Of a stretch of DNA of 64,000 nt, positions 1 through 10,734 are shown piece after piece (position 1 is the stretch's first letter; the number at the start of each line of letters is the position of its first letter). A model generated the notes under the pieces. It saw only the letters and a list, made by a program, of their open reading frames with translations. It was not told where the DNA came from and made no database searches. Made by a program: the position numbers and the translations under genes. The stretch is from Georgenia sp. M64 (GTDB taxonomy: Bacteria; Actinomycetota; Actinomycetes; Actinomycetales; Actinomycetaceae): NCBI RefSeq assembly GCF_038049925.1, contig NZ_CP145809.1, positions 1,488,001 to 1,552,000 on the forward strand. Direction: 5' to 3'.

Positions 1-1
1 C

Positions 2-2555
2 GTGCGCGAGGTCCACCACGTCGCGCTGCTCGTCGGCTACGGCGCGGCCTGCGTCAACCCGTACCTGGCGATGGAGAGCGTCGAGCACCTGGTCAGCTCC
101 GGCGTCCTGGAGGGCATCAGCGCCGAGCAGGCCGTCAAGAACGTCATCAAGGCGCTCGGCAAGGGCGTGCTCAAGGTGATGTCCAAGATGGGCATCTCCA
201 CCGTGATGTCCTACCGCGGCGCCCAGGTCTTCGAGGCGATCGGCCTCTCGGAGGACCTCGTCGACGAGTACTTCACCGGCACGCCGACGCCGCTGGGCGG
301 GGTCGGCCTCGACGTCATCGCCGCCGAGGTCGCCGCCCGGCACGCCACCGCCTACCCGCCGTCGGGCATCTCGCCCAAGCACCGCACGCTGCGGATGGGC
401 GGGGAGTACCAGTGGCGCCGCGAGGGCGAGCCGCACCTGTTCGACCCCGAGACGATCTTCCGGCTCCAGCACTCCACCCGGACCCGCCGGTACGACATCT
501 TCCGCAAGTACACCGAGGGCGTGGACGAGCAGTCCCGGCGGCTGATGACCCTGCGCGGGCTGTTCCGGCTGCGGGAGGGCGAGCGGGCGCCGATCAGCAT
601 CGACGAGGTCGAGCCGGTCAGCGAGATCGTCAAGCGGTTCTCCACCGGTGCGATGAGCTACGGCTCCATCTCCGCCGAGGCCCACGAGACCCTCGCGATC
701 GCGATGAACCAGCTCGGCGCGAAGTCCAACACCGGCGAGGGCGGGGAGGACTCCGACCGCCTCCACGACCCGCGCCGCCGCTCGGCCATCAAGCAGGTGG
801 CCTCGGGCCGGTTCGGCGTCACCGCGGAGTACCTCACCCACGCCGACGACATCCAGATCAAGATGGCGCAGGGTGCCAAGCCCGGCGAGGGCGGCCAGCT
901 CCCCGCCCACAAGGTCTACCCCTGGGTGGCCAAGACCCGGCACTCCACCCCCGGCGTCGGCCTGATCTCCCCGCCGCCGCACCACGACATCTACTCCATC
1001 GAGGACCTCGCCCAGCTCATCCACGACCTCAAGAACGCCAACCCGGCGGCGCGCATCCACGTCAAGCTCGTCTCCGAGATCGGCGTGGGCACCGTCGCGG
1101 CCGGGGTGTCCAAGGCGCACGCCGACGTCGTGCTCATCTCGGGCCACGACGGCGGCACGGGCGCCTCGCCCCTGACCTCCCTCAAGCACGCGGGCGGCCC
1201 CTGGGAGATCGGCCTGGCCGAGACCCAGCAGACCCTCGTCCTCAACGACCTGCGCGACCGCATCGTCGTCCAGGCCGACGGGCAGATGAAGACCGGGCGC
1301 GACGTGCTCGTCGCCGCGCTCCTGGGCGCGGAGGAGTTCGGCTTCGCCACCGCCCCGCTCGTCGTCGAGGGCTGCGTCATGATGCGCGTGTGCCACCTGG
1401 ACACCTGCCCGGTGGGCATCGCCACGCAGAACCCCGTCCTGCGTGAGCGCTACACCGGCCGGGCCGAGCACGTGGTGACCTTCTTCGAGTTCGTCGCCCA
1501 GGAGGTGCGCGAGTACCTCGCCGGCCTCGGGCTGCGCTCGGTGGAGGAGGCCATCGGCCAGGTCGACCTCCTCGACATCACCGACGCCGTCGACCACTGG
1601 AAGGCCTCGGGCCTGGACCTCGAGCCGCTCCTGACCAAGGTCGACCCCAAGGAGGGCTCCGCGCTGCGGCACGTGCGCGCCCAGGACCACGGCCTCGAGC
1701 GGGCGCTGGACAACCGCCTCATCGAGCTGGCGGAGCCCGCGCTCGAGCGCGGCGAGCCGGTCCGCATCGAGCTGCCCGTGCGCAACGTCAACCGCACCGT
1801 CGGCACGATGCTCGGGCACGAGCTGACCAAGCGGTACGGCGCCGAGGGCCTGCCCGACGGGACGGTCGACATCACCCTCACCGGCTCGGCCGGGCAGTCC
1901 TTCGGGGCGGTCCTGCCGCGCGGGGTCACCCTGCGCCTGCTCGGCGACGCGAACGACTACGTGGGCAAGTCGCTCTCCGGCGGGCGGATCGTCGTCCGGC
2001 CGGCGCCCGGCTCGCACCTCATCGCCGAGCAGAACGTCGTCGCCGGCAACGTCATCGCCTACGGCGCGACCTCGGGGGAGATCTTCCTGCGGGGCCGGGC
2101 GGGGGAGCGGTTCGCCGTGCGCAACTCCGGTGCGACGCTCGTCGTCGAGGGTGTGGGCGACCACGCCGCGGAGTACATGACCGGTGGCACCCTGCTCGTC
2201 CTGGGCCCGACAGGGCGCAACCTCGGCGCCGGCATGTCCGGCGGCACCGCGTTCGTCCTGGACCTCGACACCGCCAAGATCAACGTGCCCGCGCTGGCGG
2301 GGGGCGACCTGCTCGTCACCGAGCTCGACCCCGAGGACGAGACGATCGTCGCCGAGCTCCTGCGCCGGCACGTCGAGCTGACCGGCTCCACCGTCGCCTC
2401 GGACCTGCTCGCCGAGCCCGGCGCCCTCACCGCGCGGATCACCAAGGTGCTCCCGCGCCAGTACGCCGCCGTCTCCGCCGCCCTCGTCAAGGCGGCCGAG
2501 GACGGCCTGGACCCCAGCTCGCCCGACGTGTGGGCGACGATCATGGAGGCGACCC

Positions 2556-2563
<8 letters not shown>
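2..2563 (+). CDS. gltB: Glutamate synthase (NADPH) large subunit, 3' part
   Basis: Large subunit of NADPH-glutamate synthase, which makes glutamate from glutamine-derived ammonia and 2-oxoglutarate. The reading frame is open at the left edge, so about 853 C-terminal residues of a protein that is normally near 1500 are present; the glutaminase domain lies outside the window. What is seen is the end of the central domain, the FMN-binding synthase barrel (roughly residues 210-590), the three cysteines of the 3Fe-4S cluster in [12 protein letters not shown] near residue 457, and the C-terminal glycine-rich beta-helix (GXGXG repeats, about 600-790). The stop overlaps the GTG start of gltD by 8 bp, so the two subunits are translationally coupled. 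Identification is secure; only the 5' end is missing. Confidence 0.97.
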
Positions 2564-4028
<1,465 letters not shown>

Positions 4029-4040
4029 TCGAGGCGCTGC

Positions 4041-4073
4041 GGGGCCGTTCCGGACGCGGTCCGGGACGGCCCC
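4041..4073 (+). terminator. Intrinsic-type hairpin after gltBD
   Basis: A 15-bp stem (ggggccgttccggac with gtccgggacggcccc, one G-T wobble) closes on a 3-nt loop 13 nt after the gltD stop. There is no U tract, as is usual for actinobacterial terminators. Confidence 0.8.
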
Positions 4074-4188
4074 GCGCGCTCGCCCGGGCGGCCCCGGCGG
4101 GCGCGGCGCCCGCGTGACGTGACGCGGGCCACTGGCGACAACATCCGGCACCGGGACCTTCACCCGGGACCGCGCAGAGCACCTGCTC

Positions 4189-4194
4189 TAGGCT
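4189..4194 (+). promoter_or_regulatory. -10 hexamer of leaderless pyk promoter
   Basis: TAGGCT ends 7 nt before the pyk ATG, which puts the expected transcription start at or next to the A of the start codon. No Shine-Dalgarno sequence is present. Confidence 0.6.
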
Positions 4195-4201
4195 GGGGCG
4201 C

Positions 4202-5629
4202 ATGCGTAGAGCGAAGATCGTGTGCACCCTCGGACCGGCCACCGCGTCGGCCGAGAAGGTCCAGGAGCTGGTGGATGCCGGCATGGACGTCGCCCGGATC
4301 AACCGCAGCCACGGGGCGGTGGAGGAGCACGAGGCGGTCTACCGCAACGTGCGTGCCGCCGCGCAGGCCTCCGGCCGCGCGGTTGCGGTCCTCGTCGACC
4401 TCCAGGGGCCGAAGATCCGGCTGGGCAAGTTCGCCCCCGAGGAGAAGGTCGAGCTCAAGGAGGGCGACACCTTCACCATCACCACCGAGGACGTCCTCGG
4501 CACCGCCGAGCTCGCCTCGACCACGTTCAAGGGTCTGCCCGGTGACTGCAAGCCCGGCGACCGCATCCTCATCGACGACGGCAAGGTCGCGGTGCGGGTC
4601 CTCGAGGTCGACGGACCGCGCGTCGTCACCCGCGTCGAGGTCGCCGGCCCCGTCTCCAACCACAAGGGCCTCAACCTCCCCGGCGTGGCCGTCTCCGTCC
4701 CGGCCCTGTCCGAGAAGGACAAGGACGACCTGCGCTGGGCCCTCAAGGTCGGCGCCGACGTCATCGCCCTGTCGTTCGTGCGCAACGCCTCGGACATCGA
4801 CGGCGTGCGCGCGATCATGGACGAGGTCGGCCGTCGCGTGCCCGTCATCGCCAAGGTCGAGAAGCCCCAGGCCGTGGAGAACCTCGTCGAGATCGTCGAC
4901 GCCTTCGACGGCATCATGGTCGCCCGCGGCGACCTCGGCGTCGAGCTGCCCCTCGAGCAGGTCCCGCTGGTGCAGAAGCGCGCCATCGAGCTCGCCCGCC
5001 GCAACGCCAAGCCCGTCATCGTCGCGACGCAGATGCTCGAGTCGATGATCACCAGCCCGCGCCCCACCCGCGCCGAGGCATCCGACGTCGCCAACGCCAT
5101 CCTCGACGGCGCCGACGCGGTCATGCTCTCCGGCGAGACGTCCGTGGGTGACTTCCCGATCGAGACCGTGCGCACCATGGCCCGCATCGTGGAGAACACC
5201 GAGGAGAACGGCGGCGAGCGGATCGCGCCGCTCGGGTCCTCCCCGCACACGCGCGGTGGCGTCATCACCCGCGCCGCGGCCGAGATCGGCGAGATGCTCG
5301 AGGTCAAGTACCTCGTGACCTTCACCGAGTCCGGCGACTCCGCCCGCCGCATGTCGCGGCTGCGCTCGCCCATCCCGCTGCTCGCCTTCACCCCGAGCAC
5401 CGACACCCGCAACCGGCTCGCGCTGAGCTGGGGCGTGCAGACCTACACCGTGCCCTCCGTCACCCACACCGACGACATGGTCAACCAGGTCGACCAGCTC
5501 CTCCAGACCACGGGCCTGGCCGACGAGGGCGACCGCGTCGTCATCGTCGCGGGCATGCCGCCCGGCACCGTGGGGTCGACCAACTCGATCCGCGTGCACA
5601 AGATCGGCGAGACCTACACCAAGGCCTGA
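4202..5629 (+). CDS. pyk: Pyruvate kinase
   Basis: Pyruvate kinase converts phosphoenolpyruvate and ADP to pyruvate and ATP, the last step of glycolysis. The 475 residues match the bacterial family. The protein opens directly with RRAKIVCTLGPATAS, the phosphate- and cation-binding start of the barrel; the catalytic lysine region is VIAKVEKPQAVENL (about residue 217) and the Mg-binding segment is MVARGDLGVELP (about residue 238). The C-terminal regulatory domain is complete. The start ATG is supported by family alignment and by a -10 hexamer 7 nt upstream, with no ribosome binding site. The gene sits between its own promoter and a hairpin, so it is likely monocistronic. Confidence 0.98.
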   Translation: MRRAKIVCTLGPATASAEKVQELVDAGMDVARINRSHGAVEEHEAVYRNVRAAAQASGRAVAVLVDLQGPKIRLGKFAPEEKVELKEGDTFTITTEDVLGTAELASTTFKGLPGDCKPGDRILIDDGKVAVRVLEVDGPRVVTRVEVAGPVSNHKGLNLPGVAVSVPALSEKDKDDLRWALKVGADVIALSFVRNASDIDGVRAIMDEVGRRVPVIAKVEKPQAVENLVEIVDAFDGIMVARGDLGVELPLEQVPLVQKRAIELARRNAKPVIVATQMLESMITSPRPTRAEASDVANAILDGADAVMLSGETSVGDFPIETVRTMARIVENTEENGGERIAPLGSSPHTRGGVITRAAAEIGEMLEVKYLVTFTESGDSARRMSRLRSPIPLLAFTPSTDTRNRLALSWGVQTYTVPSVTHTDDMVNQVDQLLQTTGLADEGDRVVIVAGMPPGTVGSTNSIRVHKIGETYTKA

Positions 5630-5648
5630 CCGGTCCGTCCGACCGCCC

Positions 5649-5674
5649 GGCCCCGCCACCTCGGTGGCGGGGCC
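5649..5674 (+). terminator. Hairpin after pyk
   Basis: ggccccgccacc pairs perfectly with ggtggcggggcc across a 2-nt gap (so a small effective loop), 19 nt after the pyk stop. It separates pyk from the tRNA gene. Confidence 0.8.
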
Positions 5675-5702
5675 GCGTCGTCGGCGGACGGCGGCGGGGC
5701 GA

Positions 5703-5708
5703 TACCCT
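5703..5708 (+). promoter_or_regulatory. -10 hexamer of the tRNA-Leu promoter
   Basis: TACCCT lies 12 nt before the first base of the mature tRNA, a normal distance for a short 5' leader removed by RNase P. Confidence 0.55.
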
Positions 5709-5720
5709 GACCGCCGAGAC

Positions 5721-5802
5721 GCTCCTGTGGTGGAACTGGCAGACACACCGCACTCAAAATGCGGCGCCGAGAGGCGTGCGGGTTCGAGTCCCGCCGGGAG
5801 CA
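5721..5802 (+). tRNA. tRNA-Leu (anticodon CAA)
   Basis: A class II tRNA. The acceptor stem is GCTCCTG (5721-5727) with CGGGAGC (5795-5801), discriminator A at 5802. The anticodon stem CCGCA/TGCGG encloses CTCAAAA with anticodon CAA at 5755-5757, reading UUG. The variable arm forms a CGCC/GGCG stem and the T arm is GCGGG-TTCGAGT-CCCGC. The next bases are CCG, so the 3' CCA is not encoded and must be added. UUG is a rare leucine codon at this base composition, so this is a minor isoacceptor. Confidence 0.95.
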
Positions 5803-5933
5803 CCGTGCCGTCGGCGACGGGCCCGTTCCGCCCCGACCGGCGTTCCGGGCCCGGATGTGACGGACCCCACTCGTGGACATGTCGGCGGATGGGTAGAAGG
5901 GGTGCCCGGCACCCCGATGATGTCCCGGTGTCG

Positions 5934-7961
5934 ATGACGCCCGAGCGGGCCGGCGAGTGGCGCACCGCGATCCCGTCGCGCCGGTGGGCGGTCGTGCTCG
6001 TCGTGGCGTGGTCCGCGGCTTTCGCGCTCTCCGTGGTGACGGACACCGTGCCCTGCTCACCGGCGGACCCGAGCGTGTGTGGGCCCGACACGGGTTTCGC
6101 CGTCTTCGTCGTCCCGCTCCTCGCGACGCCGCTGCTGCTCCTGCTGCGGCCGGCCCTCGGGGCCGCGGCCGGCGTGGTGTTCGCCGTCGGCGACGTCGCC
6201 CTGGACGACCACCTCCCGGCCAACGTCGCGTTCGGGCTGGTCGGCGCCGGCTGCGCAATGTACCTCTGGCGGATCCTGCGCGGTCGGCGCCGCCAGCGGC
6301 TGCTGACCGGCGGCACCCGGGTGCCGGGACCTGTGTCGGAGCAGCCCGAGCCCGACTCGTGGGACCTGGTCCGCGTGGGCGCGGCGGTGCTCCTGCTCCT
6401 CGGCGCGCTGGGCCTGGCGGGCTGGTACGCGCGGAGCGTGGCCGTCGAGGAGGACCGGCTGGCCCGCTCGGTGGTGGTCGACGGCGAGGTCGTGGCCGTC
6501 GACGACGTCGACTACCTGCTCGACGTCGCGCTCGGTGACGGCGGCGCCCGGCGGACGGTGACCGTGCCCGTCCTGGAACCGACGGACCACACCGTCGGTG
6601 CGAGCGTCCCGGTGCTGCTCGACCCTGCCGCGCCCGACCGGTCCACCCTCGTGGCCGAGCCGCCCGACCACACCGGCTGGCTGAGCGCCGCCCTCGGCGC
6701 CGCGACGGCCGCGGCGCTGCTGCTGGTGGCCGAGGTGAGGAGACGGCGAGCCGTGCGGGAGCTGTGGGTGGGCGCCGCCCACCGGACCGAGGTCGTCCTC
6801 CTTCCCGACGGGTCCGGGTCGGTGCTGCTCCTGCCGGTCGGCGGGGCCGGCGGCTCGGGCGGGCGCCACGCGCTCCGGCCCCTCGGCCGGGTCCCCGTCG
6901 CCTTCGCCGTGCCGCGGGCGTCGGACGACTCCGCCGTCGACGCCGGTGGCGAGCCCGACGCCGACGGCGAGCCCGACACCGACGGCGCCACGTACGCCGA
7001 TGGCCCAGGTCCTGACGACGAGCTCGATCTCGAGACCACGCGCCGGCTCGAGGCCGAGGCCGTCGCGCTGTTCGGGCAGGTCTGGCGCGACGAGGTGCAC
7101 TGGACCGCGATGCTCGACGACGACGACCTCGCCGGGCTCGAGGTGCCGGTCGAGCAGTCCGCAACGGTCGTCGGCAGCCTCCACGAGGGCGGCTACGTCC
7201 TCGTGGTCACCGAGGACGAGGTGCTCGTGCCCGACGGTCCGGTCCGTCCTACGACCGACGGCGGGTGGCAGGAGCGTGGTGCGGCCGCCGGCCGTGGGGC
7301 GCTCGACGCCCTGCGGCGCACCTTCACCGGCGCGGACGCGGACGGCGACGCCGTCGTCCCCGCCGATCCCGCGCCGATTCCGGAGGAGGGGCCACCCGGC
7401 CACGCGGTGGCGCCTGGCCCGGTGACCGGCACGGTCGTCGTCGGCACGACGCAGGCGCGGCGCGCCGTCGGCGTCGCCCTCGTGGTGGCGGGCCTGCTCG
7501 GCGGGCCCGCCTGGGTGCGCTGGATGACCGAGGGCGACTGGTTCCAGGCCCTCTCCGCCGCGTTCGCCGCCGTGACCGTCCTGCTGGCCGGGACGCGACG
7601 GGCCCTGACCGAGGTGCGGGGCGAGACGTCCGGCCTCACCGTCGTCACCGGGATGTGGCGCTACCAGGTGCCCTGGTCGTCCTTCCACGGCGTCCGTCGC
7701 GACGGGACCGGTCTCTGGCTCGCCTGGGAGCCGTTCACCGAGGTCGAGCTGCCCGCCGTCACCGGCGGCACGGACGACGGACGACGCGCCGAGGACCTCG
7801 CACGCGCTCTCGCCGGGCTGGCCGCCCACTCCCGGCGCGCCGTCGAGGCGGACGCGGCCGTCCGACCCGCGCCCGGGCCGGCGGTCCGGCGCGAGCCGGG
7901 CCCCGCACTCGCGCTGCTCGTCCTGCTCGTGGTCGGGGTCGCCGCTGCGTGGTGGGCCTGA
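5934..7961 (+). CDS. Multi-pass membrane protein of unknown function
   Basis: I do not recognise this 675-residue protein. Hydrophobic segments are visible at the N-terminus (around RWAVVLVVAWSAAFAL), two more before residue 110, one around VGAAVLLLLGALGLAGWYA, one in the middle (AALGAATAAALLLVAEV), two near residue 510-560 and one at the extreme C-terminus (LALLVLLVVGVAAAWWA). The first soluble stretch has a VVVDGEVVAVDDVDYLLDV segment that resembles DUF3592-like beta domains; an acidic linker with GEPDADGEPDTDG repeats precedes a second soluble domain. Start choice: ATG 5934, with GTG 5928 and ATG 5889 in frame as alternatives; no good ribosome binding site fits any of them. It has no obvious partner among its neighbours. 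Confidence 0.75.
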   Translation: MTPERAGEWRTAIPSRRWAVVLVVAWSAAFALSVVTDTVPCSPADPSVCGPDTGFAVFVVPLLATPLLLLLRPALGAAAGVVFAVGDVALDDHLPANVAFGLVGAGCAMYLWRILRGRRRQRLLTGGTRVPGPVSEQPEPDSWDLVRVGAAVLLLLGALGLAGWYARSVAVEEDRLARSVVVDGEVVAVDDVDYLLDVALGDGGARRTVTVPVLEPTDHTVGASVPVLLDPAAPDRSTLVAEPPDHTGWLSAALGAATAAALLLVAEVRRRRAVRELWVGAAHRTEVVLLPDGSGSVLLLPVGGAGGSGGRHALRPLGRVPVAFAVPRASDDSAVDAGGEPDADGEPDTDGATYADGPGPDDELDLETTRRLEAEAVALFGQVWRDEVHWTAMLDDDDLAGLEVPVEQSATVVGSLHEGGYVLVVTEDEVLVPDGPVRPTTDGGWQERGAAAGRGALDALRRTFTGADADGDAVVPADPAPIPEEGPPGHAVAPGPVTGTVVVGTTQARRAVGVALVVAGLLGGPAWVRWMTEGDWFQALSAAFAAVTVLLAGTRRALTEVRGETSGLTVVTGMWRYQVPWSSFHGVRRDGTGLWLAWEPFTEVELPAVTGGTDDGRRAEDLARALAGLAAHSRRAVEADAAVRPAPGPAVRREPGPALALLVLLVVGVAAAWWA

Positions 7962-8060
7962 GCCGGCCGCGATGGCCGTGAGTACGCAGGTCAGCGGAAC
8001 CACAGGAGCCGCGAGACCTACGTCACGAGCGTGCGCCGGTCAGGCGTCGGCGGCGGGATA

Positions 8061-8066
8061 TACCCT
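8061..8066 (+). promoter_or_regulatory. -10 hexamer of leaderless pdtaR promoter
   Basis: TACCCT (preceded by ATA) ends 6 nt before the GTG start of pdtaR; no Shine-Dalgarno sequence fits in between. Confidence 0.55.
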
Positions 8067-8072
8067 GATCCT

Positions 8073-8735
8073 GTGACCGAGAACGAGAAGGACGCCCCCA
8101 CCAGCACGGACGAGCTCGAGCTGCCCGGCCCGGAGGCGGGAGCGGCGGAGGAGCGTACGCGCGCCCACCGCGTCGTCGTGGCGGAGGACGAGACCCTCAT
8201 CCGCCTCGACATCGTCGAGTCGCTCACCGAGGCCGGTTTCGACGTCGTCGGGGAGGCTGCCGACGGTGAGGCCGCGGTGCGCCTGGCCACCGAGCTCGAG
8301 CCCGACGTCGTCGTCATGGATGTCAAGATGCCCGTCATGGACGGCATCACCGCCGCCGAGCGCATCATCGCCAACCGCACCTGCGCCGTCGTCATGCTCA
8401 CCGCGTTCTCCCAGAAGGAGCTCGTGGAGCGGGCGCGCGACGCCGGGGCCATGGCGTACGTGGTCAAGCCCTTCACCCCGGCCGACCTCCTGCCCGCGGT
8501 CGAGATCGCCATCTCCCGGCACCAGGAGATCACCTCCCTCGAGGCCGAGGTGGCCTCCCTGTCGGAGCAGTTCGAGACCCGCAAGCGCGTCGACCGCGCC
8601 AAGGGTCTGCTCATGACGAAGATGGGCCTGAGCGAGCCCGAGGCGTTCCGCTGGATCCAGAAGACCTCCATGGACCGCCGCCTCACCATGCGCGAGGTGG
8701 CCGACGCCGTCATCGAGCAGGTCGGCGCCCGCTAG
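8073..8735 (+). CDS. pdtaR: ANTAR-domain response regulator (PdtaR type)
   Basis: Response regulator whose output domain binds RNA as a transcription antiterminator. Of 220 residues, about 33-150 form the receiver domain: acidic pocket E38/D39, phosphoacceptor D83 in VVMDVKMPVMDG, T110 and K132 in VVKPFTPADL. A helical linker and the ANTAR domain follow (about 160-217), with the conserved KGLLM...SEPEAFRWIQKTSM...REVADAVI pattern. In M. tuberculosis this protein partners with the histidine kinase PdtaS; no kinase gene is nearby here, so its partner must be encoded elsewhere. The GTG start follows a -10 hexamer by 6 nt. The first 30 residues are an acidic extension not needed for the fold. Confidence 0.93.
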   Translation: MTENEKDAPTSTDELELPGPEAGAAEERTRAHRVVVAEDETLIRLDIVESLTEAGFDVVGEAADGEAAVRLATELEPDVVVMDVKMPVMDGITAAERIIANRTCAVVMLTAFSQKELVERARDAGAMAYVVKPFTPADLLPAVEIAISRHQEITSLEAEVASLSEQFETRKRVDRAKGLLMTKMGLSEPEAFRWIQKTSMDRRLTMREVADAVIEQVGAR

Positions 8736-8755
8736 GACCCCCGGCTCACTCCGTC

Positions 8756-8793
8756 CGACGGCCCGGACCCCGCCACGGGGTGCCGGGCCGTCG
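8756..8793 (+). terminator. Long hairpin after pdtaR
   Basis: cgacggcccgg pairs with ccgggccgtcg, continued by an inner accc/gggt stem around gccac. It is a strong stem with no U tract, 21 nt after the stop. Confidence 0.8.
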
Positions 8794-8832
8794 GCGTCCG
8801 CGGGGGTCCCGCGACCGGACCGAGACCTCGAG

Positions 8833-8881
8833 TTCACGGGCCGGACACACCGAGAAGCCGATCTTCACGGGCCGGACACAC
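8833..8881 (+). repeat. Two 18-bp direct repeats before the ABC binding-protein gene
   Basis: ttcacgggccggacacac occurs exactly at 8833-8850 and 8864-8881, 31 bp apart (three helical turns), with a weaker third ACAC-rich half at about 8879-8903. They lie 80-130 bp upstream of the lipoprotein start, where operators of a dimeric regulator would be expected. The function is inferred; the repeat is directly visible. Confidence 0.6.
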
Positions 8882-8959
8882 AGGGACACAGGGCGGATAC
8901 ACGGGCTTCCTACGGTGGCGGTACGGGCGGGCCCCGCCCACGTCCACCAGGAGGAACGC

Positions 8960-10225
8960 ATGATCCGCAGGAGCTCTGCCGTCCGCACGTCGGCCCTGGC
9001 CGTGGCCGTCGCCCTCACCCTCGCCGCGTGCGGGGCTGCCGAGGGCGACGACGTCGGCGCCGCCACCGACGAGGCTGCCTCGTCCGAGGGGCTGGTCCTG
9101 GGCACCCTGCTGCCCCAGACCGGTTCGCTGTCGCAGCTCGGTCCGCCGGAGATCGCCGGCGTGGACCTGGCCGTGGAGGAGATCAACGAGGCCGGCGGCG
9201 TCCTGGGCGCCGACGTCTCGGTCTCCCACAAGGACTCCTCCGACGCCGACAACGCCCAGGTGGCCACGCAGTCCGTGACCGAGCTCGTCAGCGAGGACGT
9301 CGCCGTCATCATCGGCGCCGCCTCCTCGCAGGTGACGCTCAACGTCATCGACGACGTCGTCGGCGCCGAGATCGTCATGGTCTCCCCGGCGAACACCTCC
9401 GCAACGCTGTCCGGGTACAGCGAGTACTTCTTCCGCACCGCCCCGCCGGACACGGTCCAGGGCGACGTCCTGGGGAACCTCATCCTCGGCGACGGCCACG
9501 CCAACCTCGGCATCCTGGTCTTCAACGAGGACTACGGCACCGGTCTGCGCGACGTCGTCCAGGGCGTCGTCGAGGGCGCCGGCGGCACGGTCACCTACGG
9601 CGGGCCCGGCGAGGAGTTCGACCCGACCGAGCAGAACTTCTCCACGATCGTCGGCAACGCGCTGGGGACCGCACCCGACGCCGTCGCGATCATCGCGTTC
9701 ACCACCCAGACCCCGCTCATCATCGCCGAGCTCGTCAACCAGGGCTTCGACATGTCGAAGGTCTACTTCGTCGACGGCAACCTTCAGAACTTCGGCGACG
9801 ACTTCGACCCCGGCACCCTCGAGGGCGCCCAGGGCACCCAGCCCGGAGTGTTCCCCTCCGACGAGTTCCGTGAGCGTCTCATGGGGGTGGACCCCGAGCT
9901 CGCGGACTTCAACTACGCGGCGGAGTCCTACGACGCCACCATGCTCGCCGCCCTCGCCGCGGTGCGCGGCGACGGCACGGACGGCCCGGCGATCCAGGCC
10001 AACATGGCGGCCGTCTCCGGCGCCGAGGGCGGCACGGAGTGCGCCGGGTTCGAGGAGTGCGCGGCGCTGCTCGAGGACGGCGAGGAGATCGTCTACCAGG
10101 CTGTCTCCGGCGTCGGGCCCTTCAACGCGGAGAACGACCCCTCCGCTGCGAACATCGGTGTCTACCTCTTCGACGGCGAGAACAACAACTCCTTCCAGCG
10201 CGTGGAGTTCGGCGAGATCGGCTGA
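8960..10225 (+). CDS. ABC transporter substrate-binding lipoprotein, branched-chain amino acid type
   Basis: Extracellular substrate-binding component of a Liv-type importer. The 421-residue protein starts with a lipoprotein signal peptide (basic MIRRSS, hydrophobic stretch, lipobox LAAC with the lipidated cysteine near residue 24). The mature part has the type I periplasmic-binding fold: GTLLPQTGSLSQLGPPEIAG near the N-terminus, ASSQVTLNVIDDV and SPANTSATL in the ligand-binding region. ATG 8960 is chosen because AGGAGG lies 5-6 nt upstream and the signal peptide begins there. The permease and ATPase genes (livHMGF) lie just downstream but on the opposite strand, so the binding protein is regulated separately. 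The actual ligand cannot be told from sequence; amino acids, amides or urea are all possible. Confidence 0.9.
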   Translation: MIRRSSAVRTSALAVAVALTLAACGAAEGDDVGAATDEAASSEGLVLGTLLPQTGSLSQLGPPEIAGVDLAVEEINEAGGVLGADVSVSHKDSSDADNAQVATQSVTELVSEDVAVIIGAASSQVTLNVIDDVVGAEIVMVSPANTSATLSGYSEYFFRTAPPDTVQGDVLGNLILGDGHANLGILVFNEDYGTGLRDVVQGVVEGAGGTVTYGGPGEEFDPTEQNFSTIVGNALGTAPDAVAIIAFTTQTPLIIAELVNQGFDMSKVYFVDGNLQNFGDDFDPGTLEGAQGTQPGVFPSDEFRERLMGVDPELADFNYAAESYDATMLAALAAVRGDGTDGPAIQANMAAVSGAEGGTECAGFEECAALLEDGEEIVYQAVSGVGPFNAENDPSAANIGVYLFDGENNNSFQRVEFGEIG

Positions 10226-10274
10226 CCAAGGCGCGCGGCGCGAGCGGTTCTCGCCGTGCTCTCCCCGCGCTCGC

Positions 10275-10305
10275 GACGGCGCCCGGTGGTTCACCGGGCG
10301 CCGTC
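10275..10305 (+). terminator. Perfect 14-bp hairpin after the binding-protein gene
   Basis: gacggcgcccggtg and caccgggcgccgtc pair perfectly around a gtt loop, 49 nt after the stop. It can act in both directions between the convergent genes. Confidence 0.85.
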
Positions 10306-10363
10306 GTGTGTGCGCCGGCTCGCCGTCGGGGTGAGTTTCCGGGGCTGGCCTCGAGGCGCGTCT

Positions 10364-10425
10364 GCCGGTGCGGCTGCGTTGCTGGCCGGTGCGGCTGCGT
10401 TGCTGGCCGGGGCGGCTTCTTGCTG
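10364..10425. repeat. 21-bp tandem repeat in convergent spacer
   Basis: gccggtgcggctgcgttgctg occurs at 10364-10384 and 10385-10405, with a degenerate third copy to 10425. The whole spacer 10226-10729 (504 bp) holds only the hairpin at 10275, this repeat and the 38-bp repeat at 10621; I see no credible gene in it. Confidence 0.8.
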
Positions 10426-10620
10426 ACGGGGGCGCTGCCTCGCCGCCGGTGCCTGATTCCGTCCGTCGCTGTCCGGCGGGCGCCACGAGTAAGCAGCCAA
10501 CGGGTCGGGTCAGCTGGAGGTTCCCTGCCGACTGGCCCCGCCTGCTGCTGGTTCGGCGCGGAGGTACTGACTGGCTGCGGCCGGGGGGTCGCCGCGGGCC
10601 GGCGGGCGCGGCCCGATCGG

Positions 10621-10734
10621 CCGCGCCGGTCGGGCGGTGCCGCAGGAGCTAGCTCAGGCCGCGCCGGTCGGGCGGTGCCGCAGGAGCCAGCTCAGGCCGC
10701 GCCGGTCGGGCCGTGCCGCAGGAGGTTGCTCAGG
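10621..10734. repeat. Three 38-bp tandem repeats over the 3' end of livF
   Basis: Units at 10621-10658, 10659-10696 and 10697-10734 are nearly identical in the first two copies and diverged in part of the third. The third copy contains the livF stop codon (TGA on the minus strand), and the last codons of livF resemble the start of the unit, so the array looks like serial duplication of the gene end. Confidence 0.85.

Noticed and set aside
5721-5802. Attachment site at tRNA-Leu
   Set aside because: No integrase follows and no repeat of the tRNA 3' end is seen downstream within the window.
10291-10500. A 69-codon minus-strand frame with APASNAAAPASNAAAP repeats in the convergent spacer
   Set aside because: It is made of the 21-bp DNA repeat, ends inside a terminator hairpin and has no ribosome binding site or leaderless promoter.
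10621-10734. CRISPR-like array of 38-bp units
   Set aside because: The units abut without spacers, the last one overlaps the coding end of livF and there are no cas genes.
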